A stretch of 54,709 nt of DNA, taken from NCBI GenBank assembly GCA_004369085.1, contig ML210345.1, forward strand, positions 1-54,709. Direction: 5' to 3'. Source of the DNA: Coprinopsis marcescibilis. Lineage: Eukaryota; Basidiomycota; Agaricomycetes; Agaricales; Psathyrellaceae. How positions within the stretch are numbered: position 1 is the stretch's first letter; each line of letters opens with the position of its first letter. Positions 44,581 to 54,709 of this stretch are shown here, piece after piece. The position numbers were made by a program, and so were the translations under genes. The notes below the pieces were generated by a model. The model saw only the letters and a list, made by a program, of their open reading frames with translations, did no database searches and was not told where the DNA came from.

Positions 44581-46120
44581 ATGGCTTCATCTAATGACTC
44601 GGACGCGCCAAAAAGTACCCTCCCATATCCTCCTATCCATAAAGACAAAAGATTTGTCGTGTTATCCGATTGGTATGTATTCATAATAGTTCAAGGAAGG
44701 CTTCTTGTTTTCCAGGGGGCCCCCGATTACACCAAAAATGACGAACAAACACAGGGATGGAACAATCACAACCTATGACTCTAATGACTGTAAGTTTTCG
44801 GCACCACCAATCGTGAACCAAGCCACAGGCGTATAGCATGCTCTGTAATAGCCGCGATTGGCTTCGGATTCGTGATTCTACTTCCCGTCGCGACGTCCAC
44901 ATGTACTGAGGAGCTAACCGTCTGATAATCCATCTGAATTCGATCAACTCTCATCACAACTCCATTCCAACAGTGATGACAGATAACCTTGGATTTGGGA
45001 AGGAAAAACGGCGCAATGGCAACTTGGAGATTCTTTCTGGAAGGGATACGTTTAGGTTCGTGACGATCAGCAGGTGGTCTGCCTCCTTTACCGCCGGGAA
45101 TATCTGACCTCATGACATGACAGAGATGGGTTTCGCGGGATGCTCGAAAGCATTGTCGCTAATGGACATACCTTCTCAGATTGCGAAGAATACCTCAAAA
45201 AAAGTGAGATTTGGGACCCTTGTATCTATGAGGTTCCCTAATCCTGTTCACGACTAGATATCAAACTTGATGCGGGGTTCAAAGACTTTTGCGCCTGGTG
45301 TAAAGCACATGATATTCCGGTGATAATCGTGTCCAGGTGAGAACCATTCAAGTTAGCCATCCCGTGTATACTCCGGGTCCTGACAAGTGTCCAACAGGTC
45401 AGTACATGTGAAGCTTATTTCAAATAGTGCAAAACTCAACGGGCGATTATTTCCAGCGGAATGGGTCCCCTCATACACGCGATTCTCCGACATCTCATCG
45501 GTGAAGAAATAGCCAACGACATCGAAATCATTGCTAACGATGCAATTGTACACTCTGATGGCAAATGGGAGATCAAGTATCGACACCCATCTAGGTGCGT
45601 TGTTTCAGCAGCTCGGAGTGGGAGAATGTTGTACAATTGTCTGAGTTACCTGTAGTGGATTCGGTCACGACAAGTCGCAGGCTATCCTTCCTTACAGAGA
45701 ACTGTCAAGCCCACCCACACTATTCTTTTTTGGCGACGGTGTTTCAGGTAAGTATCTTTTGGTGGTCGTTTACATCAAAGTCCCTCCGATGTCCACGGCA
45801 ATGTGCCACAATCCGTGGTTCCGGGCTGGGCAAGTTGGATGATCACGAGCCTCGAGGACGACTCGGAACCTCACTCTGCCCCACTTTGCATCTTCCAAAA
45901 TCGTTCATAACATACACTGAAATCTTCTGCAGACATTTCCGCAGCCAAGCATGCAGATTTGTTGTTCGTCAAGGAAAAACCCAACGGCGAAAATGATCTG
46001 GCTGCTTACTGCCAACAGCAGAACATAAAGCATGTCATGTTCAACGATTTTTCCCAAGCACTCCCGATCGTTGAATCCATTGTAGACGGATACAAGACGG
46101 TGGAGGATGTTTTGGCTTAG
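44581..46120 (+). CDS. HAD-superfamily phosphatase (phosphoserine-phosphatase-like fold)
   Basis: This is a Mg-dependent aspartate phosphatase. The eight exons are 44581-44672, 44755-44789, 44974-45055, 45124-45203, 45258-45336, 45457-45594, 45656-45747 and 45933-46120. They give 261 aa. Motif I is SDWDGTIT, split by the first intron. Motif II is the Ser in VIIVSSGMG, a Lys follows in the HDKSQAIL segment (motif III), and motif IV is FFFGDGVSDISAAK. It resembles the fungal family that includes yeast YNL010W, for which sugar or polyol phosphates are likely substrates. The actual substrate here is unknown. Two introns (184 and 185 nt) are longer than usual for this window. Confidence 0.93.
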
Positions 46121-47749
46121 CGTTCCAAATCCACCGTCCTTTCCGGGAATCCTAATGGTGGAAGTGCAGAATTGTGTACCTTGGATATCATGTCCAGCTC
46201 GTAAAGTATCGCCTCGAATAACACAACGTGAACACTTTCACCGTTCACGGTTCCGGCGACGACTGAGACGTCGTCGAAGGTTCTCGCATGCCCGGAGATA
46301 AGGAAAGTTGATATACTAGATGAAGAAAGATACCCCCATCGTGGGGCTCGGTAACCGGCACATAATGAATAGCGTGTCTCCATAGGCAGAGAAATCCGTG
46401 CCTCAGGCCCTCAGCTATCGATGTTTCTGTTTAAGCCATCACCTCTGTTGAAATCCCCAGTCCAACATCCGAGCAGTTACTAGCACGGTTCACCGGGTAA
46501 ACCCTAACTACACCTCACATGCTTTGTCGGCTTCATTCAATCGTTATATATAGATGTTGGGTCCGCACTATCGGTCCTTAGAGAATTCCTTATTCGTGTC
46601 AGGGTCAGAGGTTAATGAAATGCTCTCGATTAATACTTATGGAGAAGCCCCGCGTTGCTCACAAGCATGAGTGCATGGTCTATGTACTATGTATCCTTCT
46701 TCAGTGCCGCTCGGCCGCGAAGTCTACTGAGAGCGATGCCAACCGGAAATCCGGAAAGAAGCGCGCCTCCTTTCGTCTCCATTTTATATCGCAAGTGACA
46801 GATGATTGCCAGACCAATACAAGCGCCAAATGAACCTGGGACCGTTACCCAGACTCCTGTACCCATTTCCCTGTTAAAAACAGCTCTGAGCTGGGCTCCT
46901 GAAAACCTACCGGGGATCTCCATAATGGTCGAGCACCGCAGAGTTCGGAATCGTAGTACACTCTGGAATGCAAGGACCGCATCTATGATCTGCTAGAAAG
47001 GGAGGGCACGTACGTTAATTACAAAAAGCCAGTTAAGTAACTGTAATCATTGTGAACTAACGTCGGGTTTCATGGTGCTACCAGCTTCAGGCTCAATCAA
47101 CAACCCTATGTAATTTAATAAAGAAATGATGAGGGCACCTTCACGCCACAATTTATAAACGCTCACAAATGTGCATACAATCACCTCTCAAATTCATTGA
47201 GTTACATATACATATGCTAATATAGTATTTGCCAATATCCGATGTCGCCGCCTATCGCCGCTGGCCTCTCACTGTGGAATACATCTCTCCTGCAATCAAA
47301 AGCTTGGCCAATTGAGCAACAAAGGAGGTAGTGTTTTTTTATGGAGGGGCGTGAATAATGCGAATGGAATCCGACTTGAGTAGAACGTCGCCAAGTCTGA
47401 AGCTAGGGGTGATATCCCCACCACCCAAGTGAATAGGTTTCTAGCTCTCTTAACGTACGTAAATAATCTGCCGAATGTCTACTCTAGATGAGAGAGATAT
47501 GTATGTACATAGGTTCGAATAGATTACAAAGAAGAAAAATCGCTTCACGAGCAAGGGATACAACACGGAAACCGGCGATCTATACCACATTGCTTCCCTC
47601 TGGGTTGCCACCCTATGCCATCGGACGGGATTTGGAGAGTTGTAAGTGATCGGCGATGAGGCCCTTGCCTCAGTGCATTTGTCACACCTCTGCCTTCGGC
47701 GGCGCAAGGTGCATTGGACAACCATTGCTGGTCACGTAGATCAGACAGG
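46121..47749. other. Spacer downstream of the HAD phosphatase
   Basis: This is about 1.6 kb with short open frames only. The frame at 46687-46923 (minus) has two hydrophobic segments but no start context or homologue that I recognise. No RNA gene or repeat is seen. Confidence 0.5.
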
Positions 47750-49872
47750 TTACAGTTCTTCGTGTTGGTTGCCGATCCCCAGACTCCGTAGAAGCTTCAT
47801 TGTCCCCCCGGCCACTGCACTCCCGACCAACTGTCGTCCAGGAGTCCATTGCCGATGTCCGTACAGTCCAGAAGGAAAAGAAAACCCAGAATGTGCAAGC
47901 TTCTGACTGCCCTGGACACTGTACGCAGCCATCGCAACCCCCAGAACGAGTATGGCCCCAGCGAGGATAGTCTTCGTTCTCACATCCAATTGACGTAACC
48001 CATGGAGTTTCCGTCTCTTTCGTTTTGCTTGATGATTATAATCTTGAGAAACGACGGGGTCTTCTTTCGATATTTCCACCTCATCAGATGCCGGGTCATA
48101 TGGATATACGATGAGTTCGGGGTGTTGGAGCATGGCTTCCGCCAATGCGTCAGGGTCTCCGACATCTTCCACATCCTCCGCATCCTCCGAAACATCAACT
48201 CTGGTTCCTGGTTCCCTCCAGGTATAGACAACGCTTTGTGGACCCATAATTTTAGCCATTCCAAGCCCAGGATGGTCTGGTGGGAAGGTGCGACGGAGAT
48301 CATCAGCACGCGTGAGAAGGGAGGAGAGCGAAACTTTTGGTTTCAGCTCTACATGTGGATACGGTGGTGGAATAGCGTTAGATCGAGTCCGAGACCGCGC
48401 TTGGTTAGAGGGATATTGGTCGCGGGATTCCAAAACGGGGGTGGGAACGTCCGCATCGCAGGCAGAGTTAGGATGGGAGTCTGGTGTTCCAGAGGGCATT
48501 GTCGAGCCGAGGGTCGCTGATTGCACATGCGGGGAAAGATCAAGCTGCGCATTTGGATTGTTATTGGCCGTGACGGCATCCGTAGTGGGTTCAACGGCGT
48601 GAGAGGTTGGTTCCTCTGTAACGGACGAATAATATGCGGTGAGTGTTGACTTTTCTCCAAGAGGCGAAGGTGCTGGCAACTCCTCTAATGGTCCAGATTC
48701 GTTTTCTTCATCGAAGATGTCCGGAAGACCGCTGAGAAGGCTGTGAACCATGCCATCTTCTCCTTCGGCTTCCAATTGAGCAACCTCGCATTTTCGGGAG
48801 AGAATGATCTGGGGAAGGCGAATGAAGACTGGAATACTGGTATATTGAGGTAACGGCTCACCACTGCAGCAAGGTATACCACGGCAATTGGGGGCCGACT
48901 TAGTAAATAGTCGAAGACATGCTGAATTAGAGGAAGTGTTGGCATATCATGCGAAAACAGGGTAAGGAGATTCGAAAGAGCGTAGAATGGCAACGGGGAT
49001 GTCCTGAAAGTTTTATTCAATTATAATTTCTCCGGGTTAAAGGAAATGCTCTCTTACTGTTGCAGGGTTTCGGCATATTCACCATCTGCGAGCTGGATGA
49101 GATTCTTGGTGATCCTATTTATCGTTGATGAGATGGTGCGACCATTGAATGAGACCTTCTTACCGAAGAAGTCCGAGCACTGGTTCTAAGCTGGCCCCCA
49201 TTGAGTCCCTCACGCGATGGAGACTGACCTTTTCGGCACATGCAAGACGATGCTCCGGAGGAACCGTAAGCGAGATTACTGTCATGATATCATGGTATCC
49301 CTACAAAACCATTCAACAATGGAAAGCGCTAAAACTGCATAGAACATACCTGGAAGTATGAAAGTTTTCTCCGCTTCCGGAACAAGGTCGTTATGAGGTC
49401 AAAGAGTTCCTCTTTCAGGGCATCTCGCTCTTCACTGGGTTCTAAAAAGGTTTATGACCAATTCAGCTGAAACTCCTGAAGATGCTGGGGTAAGAGGTTT
49501 TCACCTACGGGATACAAGACGAAGCTTCGATCTGTGTCTAGTTTTATTTGACGTTCGTCTGGATGTTTGTGGTCGTCCTCCCTGCTCTCCTCTGAGTTTC
49601 TGGCCTCAGGAACTTCAGGGGGCGGATCTGGGGCTAAAGTTACACCCAATAGTCGAGGCCTGAATTCTCGATACATCAGCCACTTCCAAAGGAGTTCGGT
49701 CAGTCTCCTTGTACCATAGTGTTGCCCTTCGCTCTCCAAACCCTCCAGGTTTCAAGCTCTCCTCCCTGAGAACATCCCAATCCAGTTCAAGCTCGGGTTC
49801 AATTGTGTTAGGTTGGCTCTCTTGCCGTTCGTCGAAGGTGATATCGTTGGTGGTAGCATCATTCGTAGCCAT
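47750..49872 (-). CDS. TBC-domain Rab GTPase-activating protein, TBC1D20/Gyp8-like, with C-terminal membrane anchor
   Basis: The predicted role is as a GAP for Rab1/Ypt1-type GTPases at the ER-Golgi interface, as for animal TBC1D20. The seven exons are 49872-49715, 49659-49505, 49441-49350, 49300-49164, 49114-49058, 49003-48862 and 48808-47750. They give 599 aa. The TBC domain starts with RRATLWPRLLGV. It keeps the arginine finger region (DTDRSFVLYP) and the glutamine finger (YFQGYHDIMTV). RVRDSMGASLEPVLGLLR, LLTLFSHDM and VFDYLLSRPPIAVVYLAAV follow, as in TBC1D20. A Ser/Thr/Pro-rich linker of about 150 residues precedes LLTRADDLRRTFPP. Near the C-terminus a basic stretch (KRKRRKLHGLRQ) leads into a single membrane segment (ILAGAILVLGVAMAAYSV), which fits tail anchoring. 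Confidence 0.93.
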
Positions 49873-50612
49873 TTCAGCATACAAGTTCACTGAAGACCAA
49901 CACAGAGGTCATCGGTGTCGAAAGGTAAGAGACGGCGGTTCACCGCATCATTCCACAATGACAGCGCCGCACCTCAGTCCGTCCTCGGTCCTTCCGACTC
50001 CTCGGACTCGCGCCACATACATATCACGTGCTACATGCTTCAGGGCAGGCGGATATATCTTGTCCTCCGAGTCAGGGCGAGCGGTCTGCAACACATTCTC
50101 CTCCTCGGTTTCTAATGGGCTCCAAACCTCAAATCAAACAGAATGCTACCAAACCCAAGCCTATGGATACATATACCTTGCAGTCAAAATGACAAGATTG
50201 TATAGTTATGAAGTAATTAGCGCCCACAATACCTTGACAAACCTATATATGTAGCCTAGCTAATTCCTTGAGTCTACAGTAAGTAAAATTAACAGCGCTA
50301 TGAAGCGGTACTTTTATTTGGGGCATGCTACCATTACAATCTACTCAACTTGAACCCAACATATTGAACGTCTATGAATCGGAAATTCCCGAACGAAACA
50401 GGGGCTGTGAGAATGACATACTATATTAGGGAAGTAGGCGGTGGCCGTTACGGCCTGCGGGCGCAGCGTCGTCGTCGCTAATACATACGCAACGCTGGTC
50501 TCGCGCTTGACATCCGACCTCATACCGGGCTGATCTTGTATCTGTGACCTGATCTCTATGACACTACCATACTCCTGAAACTACCATCCAAATTCGTCCC
50601 TCATTGTCAACC
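49873..50612. promoter_or_regulatory. Divergent promoter between the TBC and Vps3-like genes
   Basis: This 740-bp interval separates two start codons on opposite strands. No specific sites could be named. I searched it for an upstream exon coding the missing CNH domain of the Vps3-like gene and found none. Confidence 0.55.
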
Positions 50613-53307
50613 ATGACGTCGACCTCTCAGCTTTTGGTTCTGGGGTCGAACTCGGTGCATTCGTTGGTGCCTTCAAGTCTTATTGCACAGGTGGAAACCC
50701 TCCTCGAAAGCCACAAGCTAGAAGATGCATTCAATCTCGCAGATGCTAAAAGAAAAAAGTTGGAGGAGAGTCTGGAAGTTGACGAAGATCAGGTTGGTTG
50801 CAGGATTTAAACGGTGGCCTTGTGGCGCTACTCATGACAGAAATCTAGGCGGACGAGCTGCGCTACGTGTATCAGCGGCTGGGCTTCCAATACCTCTCAG
50901 AGACTCTCTTTGAAGATGCAGGTAACAACTTGTTCAATGGACAGTTGGACCCAAGAGTCCTAGTCAGCTATTTCCCCGACCTTCGAGGTGGGCTGTTTTC
51001 GGACAAGGACAATGTCGATCTCTTTGCGGGAATAGCAGAGAAGATGCCTAGGGAGATCTCCGTAGATGATATAAGTGCGTGTGTTCTCTTTGCTTACTAT
51101 TTCTGCGACTTTCAAGTCGAATATTCTTCATGCACCGTATATTCATAAGCCTAATGCAGTTATCTTCAACCTAGTCAGCAACTACTCTCCGCACCTCTCA
51201 CCAAACACGCACTCAGCGCCACCTACAGCAGAATTGCGGAATATTCTTCAAGAGAGGGCGCTGCAAATGTTGGAAACCTTTCTTAGAAAGGAGCGGCGGA
51301 GACGTATTGCTTTAGATCTTGACAAGGACGAGTTTGATCAAGATCTGAGCAATGTTTTGTCGAATAAAGGGAAAGAAAGAGAGCGCCCAAAGTCAGTCAG
51401 AGCAGTGAGTTGACACCTTTCGATCGTACTTGATATGCCAACTCAAGCCATAACTAGGTCATTGATACCGTTCTGGCCAAGATCTACGCGCAGCTGGAGA
51501 AGACTGTCGAGTTATATGACCTTTTGTTGGCCCCGAATTCTATCGTACTTTCTGAAGTAGAAGGCGTATTCCGAGAGACAGGACAGTACAACGCGCTCTG
51601 CATGCTCTATCAGAGAGGCGGGTCTGTATACGACGAAAGGCTTCTTGAAGTTTGGTCACAGTGCGTTCTACAGTCATATCTTATCAGCGGATATTCAATC
51701 CTGCAACAGGATCATAGACGGTGTCTGGACAGACCCGGACATTTCTGAGCCATTGCTCGATATGTTGTCGTTGTTGACAAAGAAACGTGATAAGGCACTC
51801 ACACAAAAGTGGGGAATATGGCTGTTAAACCGGGATCAAGAAGCAGGAATAAGAGTTCGTTTATCCTTATTACTCGACTGATTCACAACTTATCAAGTGT
51901 CCAGCTATTAACGACACTTCGTGACATCGACGCACCAAGCGGCAAGCGTAGAGAACGCGAAAGAACGGCAACAGGAGAAGACCTTGCATTATTGGAGCAA
52001 ATACAACTCGCGAGCCCTTCTGCTGCAAAACAGTTTCTCGAGCATCTCGTCTTACAAAGACGGTCTACCGTAAGTTTGATCGGACACGTTTTGGGTTTCT
52101 CACCAAGACCTCCTTCCTAGTCGAAGGAACTCCACAGTCGTTTGGCGTTGTCGTCAATCAATGAAGTATTGGCCCTTTTGGAACAAGACGAGGCAGTATC
52201 CAAGCTATGGCGGGCAAAAGGCAAGCCAGTTGTTACGAATGTCTATCATTGCTGACGGCAATCTGGCAGTTTCTTCTTACGCGTCTTCGTCGTCTAGACC
52301 TTCCAATTCGACAACCTCAACAATCATTCCTTCCGCAACTCCATCCTTCCTGTCGTATTTCGAGTCCACGACCCCCGAATCGCCTTCAAAACGAGCAAGA
52401 CTATGCTGCGTGCTGTTTTTGTCTGGTTCCCAGTTATATGATCCTGAGCTGATTAAATCACGGATCATCAAAGAGAGGCGCGACAAAATCCTCTTGCTGG
52501 AGATAGCCGTTTTGGAGGGAAAGGTACGGCTATCGCACCGTGGATTACATTCCTTAGCTGACAAATTTAAATCAGCTTGGGAATCACCGCTCCGCGCTAA
52601 CCATTCTCGCCCGAGATCTCAACGATGCAGCTTCAGCGGAAGCTTACTGCAGCCTCCAAGGAGATGTAATTCCACCGAAGGTCGCCATCGCTATCGCTGA
52701 AGCAGCAAGACTCCACCGATGGACTGAAGGATTGCTGTTGGACAGCGGGACCAATGGGCAAAGTGCTGCGAAAGCCAAAGCCCAAAGCGCAGTCCCGCTA
52801 CCCATTCAGAAGCCTGAAGCCAAGCAAAAGGAACTTCTGAAGGTCCTTCTGGAGGTATATATGTCAGATGCGTACGTGGATATCTCCCTAATAGCCCTGC
52901 CGTACCTCATAATGCCCTTTCGTCAGTTCTTCGCAGGGTTCTGAACGTGCTTCTCAACTTTTGAATGCACAAGCTATGAATCTTGATGTTCTCGATGTGG
53001 GTAAATTGGCGATTATCACGGTTCACCCTATGATTGACGATGGGGCTCGTTTAAGGTTTTGGAACTCGTGCCTCCCTCATGGCCACTTCCATCGTTATCA
53101 TCCTTCCTGGCGCGTTCTTTCCGCCGAGTGACCCATTCGAAACGTGAAAGCCAGATAGCTAAGAATATCAGCAGTGGTCAAAATCTTGAAACCAAGGAAG
53201 CGACATGGGAACCTTTACGCCAGGCAGGAGCGATAATTGAGGACGAGGAGGAAGAAGATGGAGAGAAAGCGTATGATGAGAAACACGGTCCGTTGAACAG
53301 GTCGTAA
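50613..53307 (+). CDS. Vps3/TGFBRAP1-like CORVET tethering subunit lacking the CNH domain
   Basis: Vps3/TGFBRAP1 proteins tether endosomes as part of CORVET. The eleven exons (50613-50792, 50849-51074, 51160-51404, 51458-51660, 51710-51854, 51905-52069, 52121-52220, 52270-52523, 52576-52871, 52927-52996, 53056-53307) close in phase and give 711 aa. Family members are usually 850-1100 aa with an N-terminal CNH beta-propeller of about 300 residues, which is missing here. The protein opens with the segment that normally follows it (LLVLGSNSVHSLVPSSLIAQ). The helical part includes GFQYLSETLFEDA, the first Vps39-type domain (IVLSEVEGVFRETGQYNALCMLY) and the second (LFLSGSQLYDPELIKSRI, then LEGKLGNHRSALTILARDL). 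The intron at 52221-52269 uses a GC donor. The exact C-terminus is uncertain because open sequence of coding character continues at 53330-53460. Confidence 0.85.
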
Positions 53308-54709
53308 ACATAATCTCTGATAGAGATCTCAGCCAAAGCGATTGATGCACTCTTTCTCCTGACAAGGACAAGGACGCCAATTCGACTTCAGGTTTCGGGA
53401 CCAACGGCGGAGATTCCTTCCATCACACCTAGCCTGCGCACAGCTATATCTGGTATGTAGGATGTACATGCATTTACCGTCTGTGTTACTCTTTTGGATT
53501 TGTAGCACCCAATAACACCTGCGGTTATGTAAAGAGAGGAAGCGGATAAGGAGATGAAGTAATCGGAAAACTCCGCATTGAAGTTGTAATTTGGCGCGTC
53601 GGCGTACTGTAACGGCAACAGGCCTGGAGCTTGTCTGGAACCATGACTTTACGCCAGCAGTCGGAACTTACTTAGGACCTTCCGTCGTTCTCCCTTCACT
53701 CTGGCAACAGCATGCCTCTTGTTTAGGGATATGGACGTATGTATCGCGCCGTACCGTATGGCCAAGGTGAAGCACCCTTTGCCGGTTTCCAGGGCTACAG
53801 TTGAACAAGATAATACTGCCACCTTCCATAGCTGGTTGTTACTGGTTCCTACGTGATACTATGTGCTAGGGAATTTTTTGGCCCACCCACCTTACGCTCA
53901 CCTTGTTGGGCTGCTCTATGGTTTACCCACTTGTGGTGTTATTTGTTGAGACAAAGGAGATAGATATCTATCCACTTCGACGTGTTTCGCCAAATTTTAT
54001 TTTCGAATCGACAGATTCCTTCGTGGCCTTCCTGTACCGCATCATAGCTGGATTTATGAGATTCTATCAAAACGGAACCCACAAGTCTATGTCATCTTCC
54101 AATGGGAAGCGTAGGTAGATTCTCCTGCTAGTGCAGCGTATCCGACTTACTTATGATCTTTCGCCTGGGTCCCGGGGTCTGAAGCATCGTCGACTTGGCT
54201 GATTTCGCTCCTTGGAGGAAAGCTTACTAGGTTTTCACGGTTGAGTATGCGACGTTGAATATTCCATCAGGCAGTACGTCGTCCTTGACTTGACACAGCG
54301 TTTCTTAATGGAGCCTCAGCACAGTACACGCGCAACCAGTGTGAAACAGTACCGATAAGGAGTCTGTGCAGTGGTAGTTCGTTACTCCTGGGGAAAGCCA
54401 CCTCAAAGGTTATGCCGACGGCCTTCGGTGTGGATATCAATGGAACATATGACTGACAATAGTCATATCTTTATATACTGCCTTGTGCAAATCGACAGCG
54501 TGGACGCTGACAAGTGTCATTTGACCCTCGTGCATCTCCAATGAGGGACTCTTTTATTCACGAGGTCGGCCTAGATGTTTCTCAGGAACTATAAATGTTT
54601 CGAATAAGGTTAAGATTATCAACAACACTGGCATTTTATGGCCTCTATGTAGTCAGAAGGAGCAAACGAGGCGTTCCCACTTCGCACGACTTCCAGGCTG
54701 AAACAGATA
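53308..54709. other. Right-end region without a recognised gene
   Basis: An open stretch at about 53330-53455 (plus; reading around RTPIRLQVSGPTAEIPSITP) has coding character and is followed by a possible GT donor at 53456 and an acceptor near 53508. I could not join it to the Vps3-like gene or extend it. Beyond 53600 only short frames exist and nothing is recognised. Confidence 0.45.

Noticed and set aside
46687..46923. Minus-strand frame with two hydrophobic segments
   Set aside because: No start context, splice partners or family resemblance; overlaps an equally open plus-strand frame.
49207..49228. Possible intron gtcagt...gtgag in the TBC gene
   Set aside because: It would be about 20 nt, too short. 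The sequence reads through in frame as AEKVSLHRVRDSMG, matching the TBC1D20 pattern.
1..54709. tRNA, rRNA and CRISPR arrays
   Set aside because: No sequence with convincing tRNA boxes, no rRNA segments and no spaced direct repeats of CRISPR type were seen; CRISPR is not expected in a fungal nuclear genome.

Overview
This window is a piece of a filamentous basidiomycete (Agaricomycete-like) nuclear chromosome. The support is many short introns (mostly 46-90 nt) with GT-AG or occasional GC-AG borders, NACHT-TPR (NLR-like STAND) genes of the type that is abundant in mushroom-forming fungi, an Agaricomycete-style F-box gene, and single-copy eukaryotic genes with fungal features (SMC1, PIP5K, inositol oxygenase, TBC1D20-like Rab GAP, Vps3/TGFBRAP1-like). 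Exon models were built by eye from splice sites and reading phase. Most close perfectly: SMC1 1251 aa in 23 exons, TBC1D20-like 599 aa, MIOX 299 aa, aldo/keto reductase 328 aa, HAD phosphatase 261 aa, PIP5K 691 aa, NACHT-TPR genes 1220 and 1181 aa.

Region 1 (1-22.5 kb) is a dynamic accessory region. A degenerate Ty3/gypsy retrotransposon (1-2700, minus strand, one LTR at 2219-2700) sits 8 bp upstream of a splice acceptor of a broken NACHT-TPR copy. Only the TPR half of this copy A (2709-5071) remains in the window. Two apparently intact paralogues follow, B (8141-12105, plus) and C (17299-21149, minus). They form a large inverted repeat that brackets a single-copy PI4P 5-kinase gene (13951-16134, minus). 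About 1.1 kb of the PIP5K 3' flank is duplicated (6000-7105 and 12665-13700). All three copies carry nearly uniform 276-bp (92-aa, two-TPR) repeats, six in A and four each in B and C. All four premature stops of copy A can be explained as CGA to TGA, the signature of CpG deamination.

Region 2 (22.6-35.4 kb) holds an SDR-type oxidoreductase with a 4-bp duplication frameshift, an F-box/LRR-like gene with a frameshift, the cohesin subunit SMC1 with three MluI cell-cycle boxes in its upstream region, and a 1241-aa disordered Ser/Pro-rich protein of unknown function. Region 3 (35.4-39.5 kb) is almost gene-free but contains a second copy of a dispersed repeat that is also inserted behind copy A.

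Region 4 (39.5-46.1 kb) has an aldo/keto reductase, a possible small cysteine-rich secreted protein, myo-inositol oxygenase and a HAD phosphatase, all on the plus strand. The reductase and oxygenase could act consecutively (inositol to glucuronate to gulonate), but this is inference. Region 5 (47.7-53.3 kb) is a divergent pair of membrane-traffic genes: an ER/Golgi-type TBC Rab GAP with a C-terminal membrane anchor, and a Vps3/TGFBRAP1-like protein that lacks the usual N-terminal CNH domain. The last 1.4 kb shows no recognisable gene.
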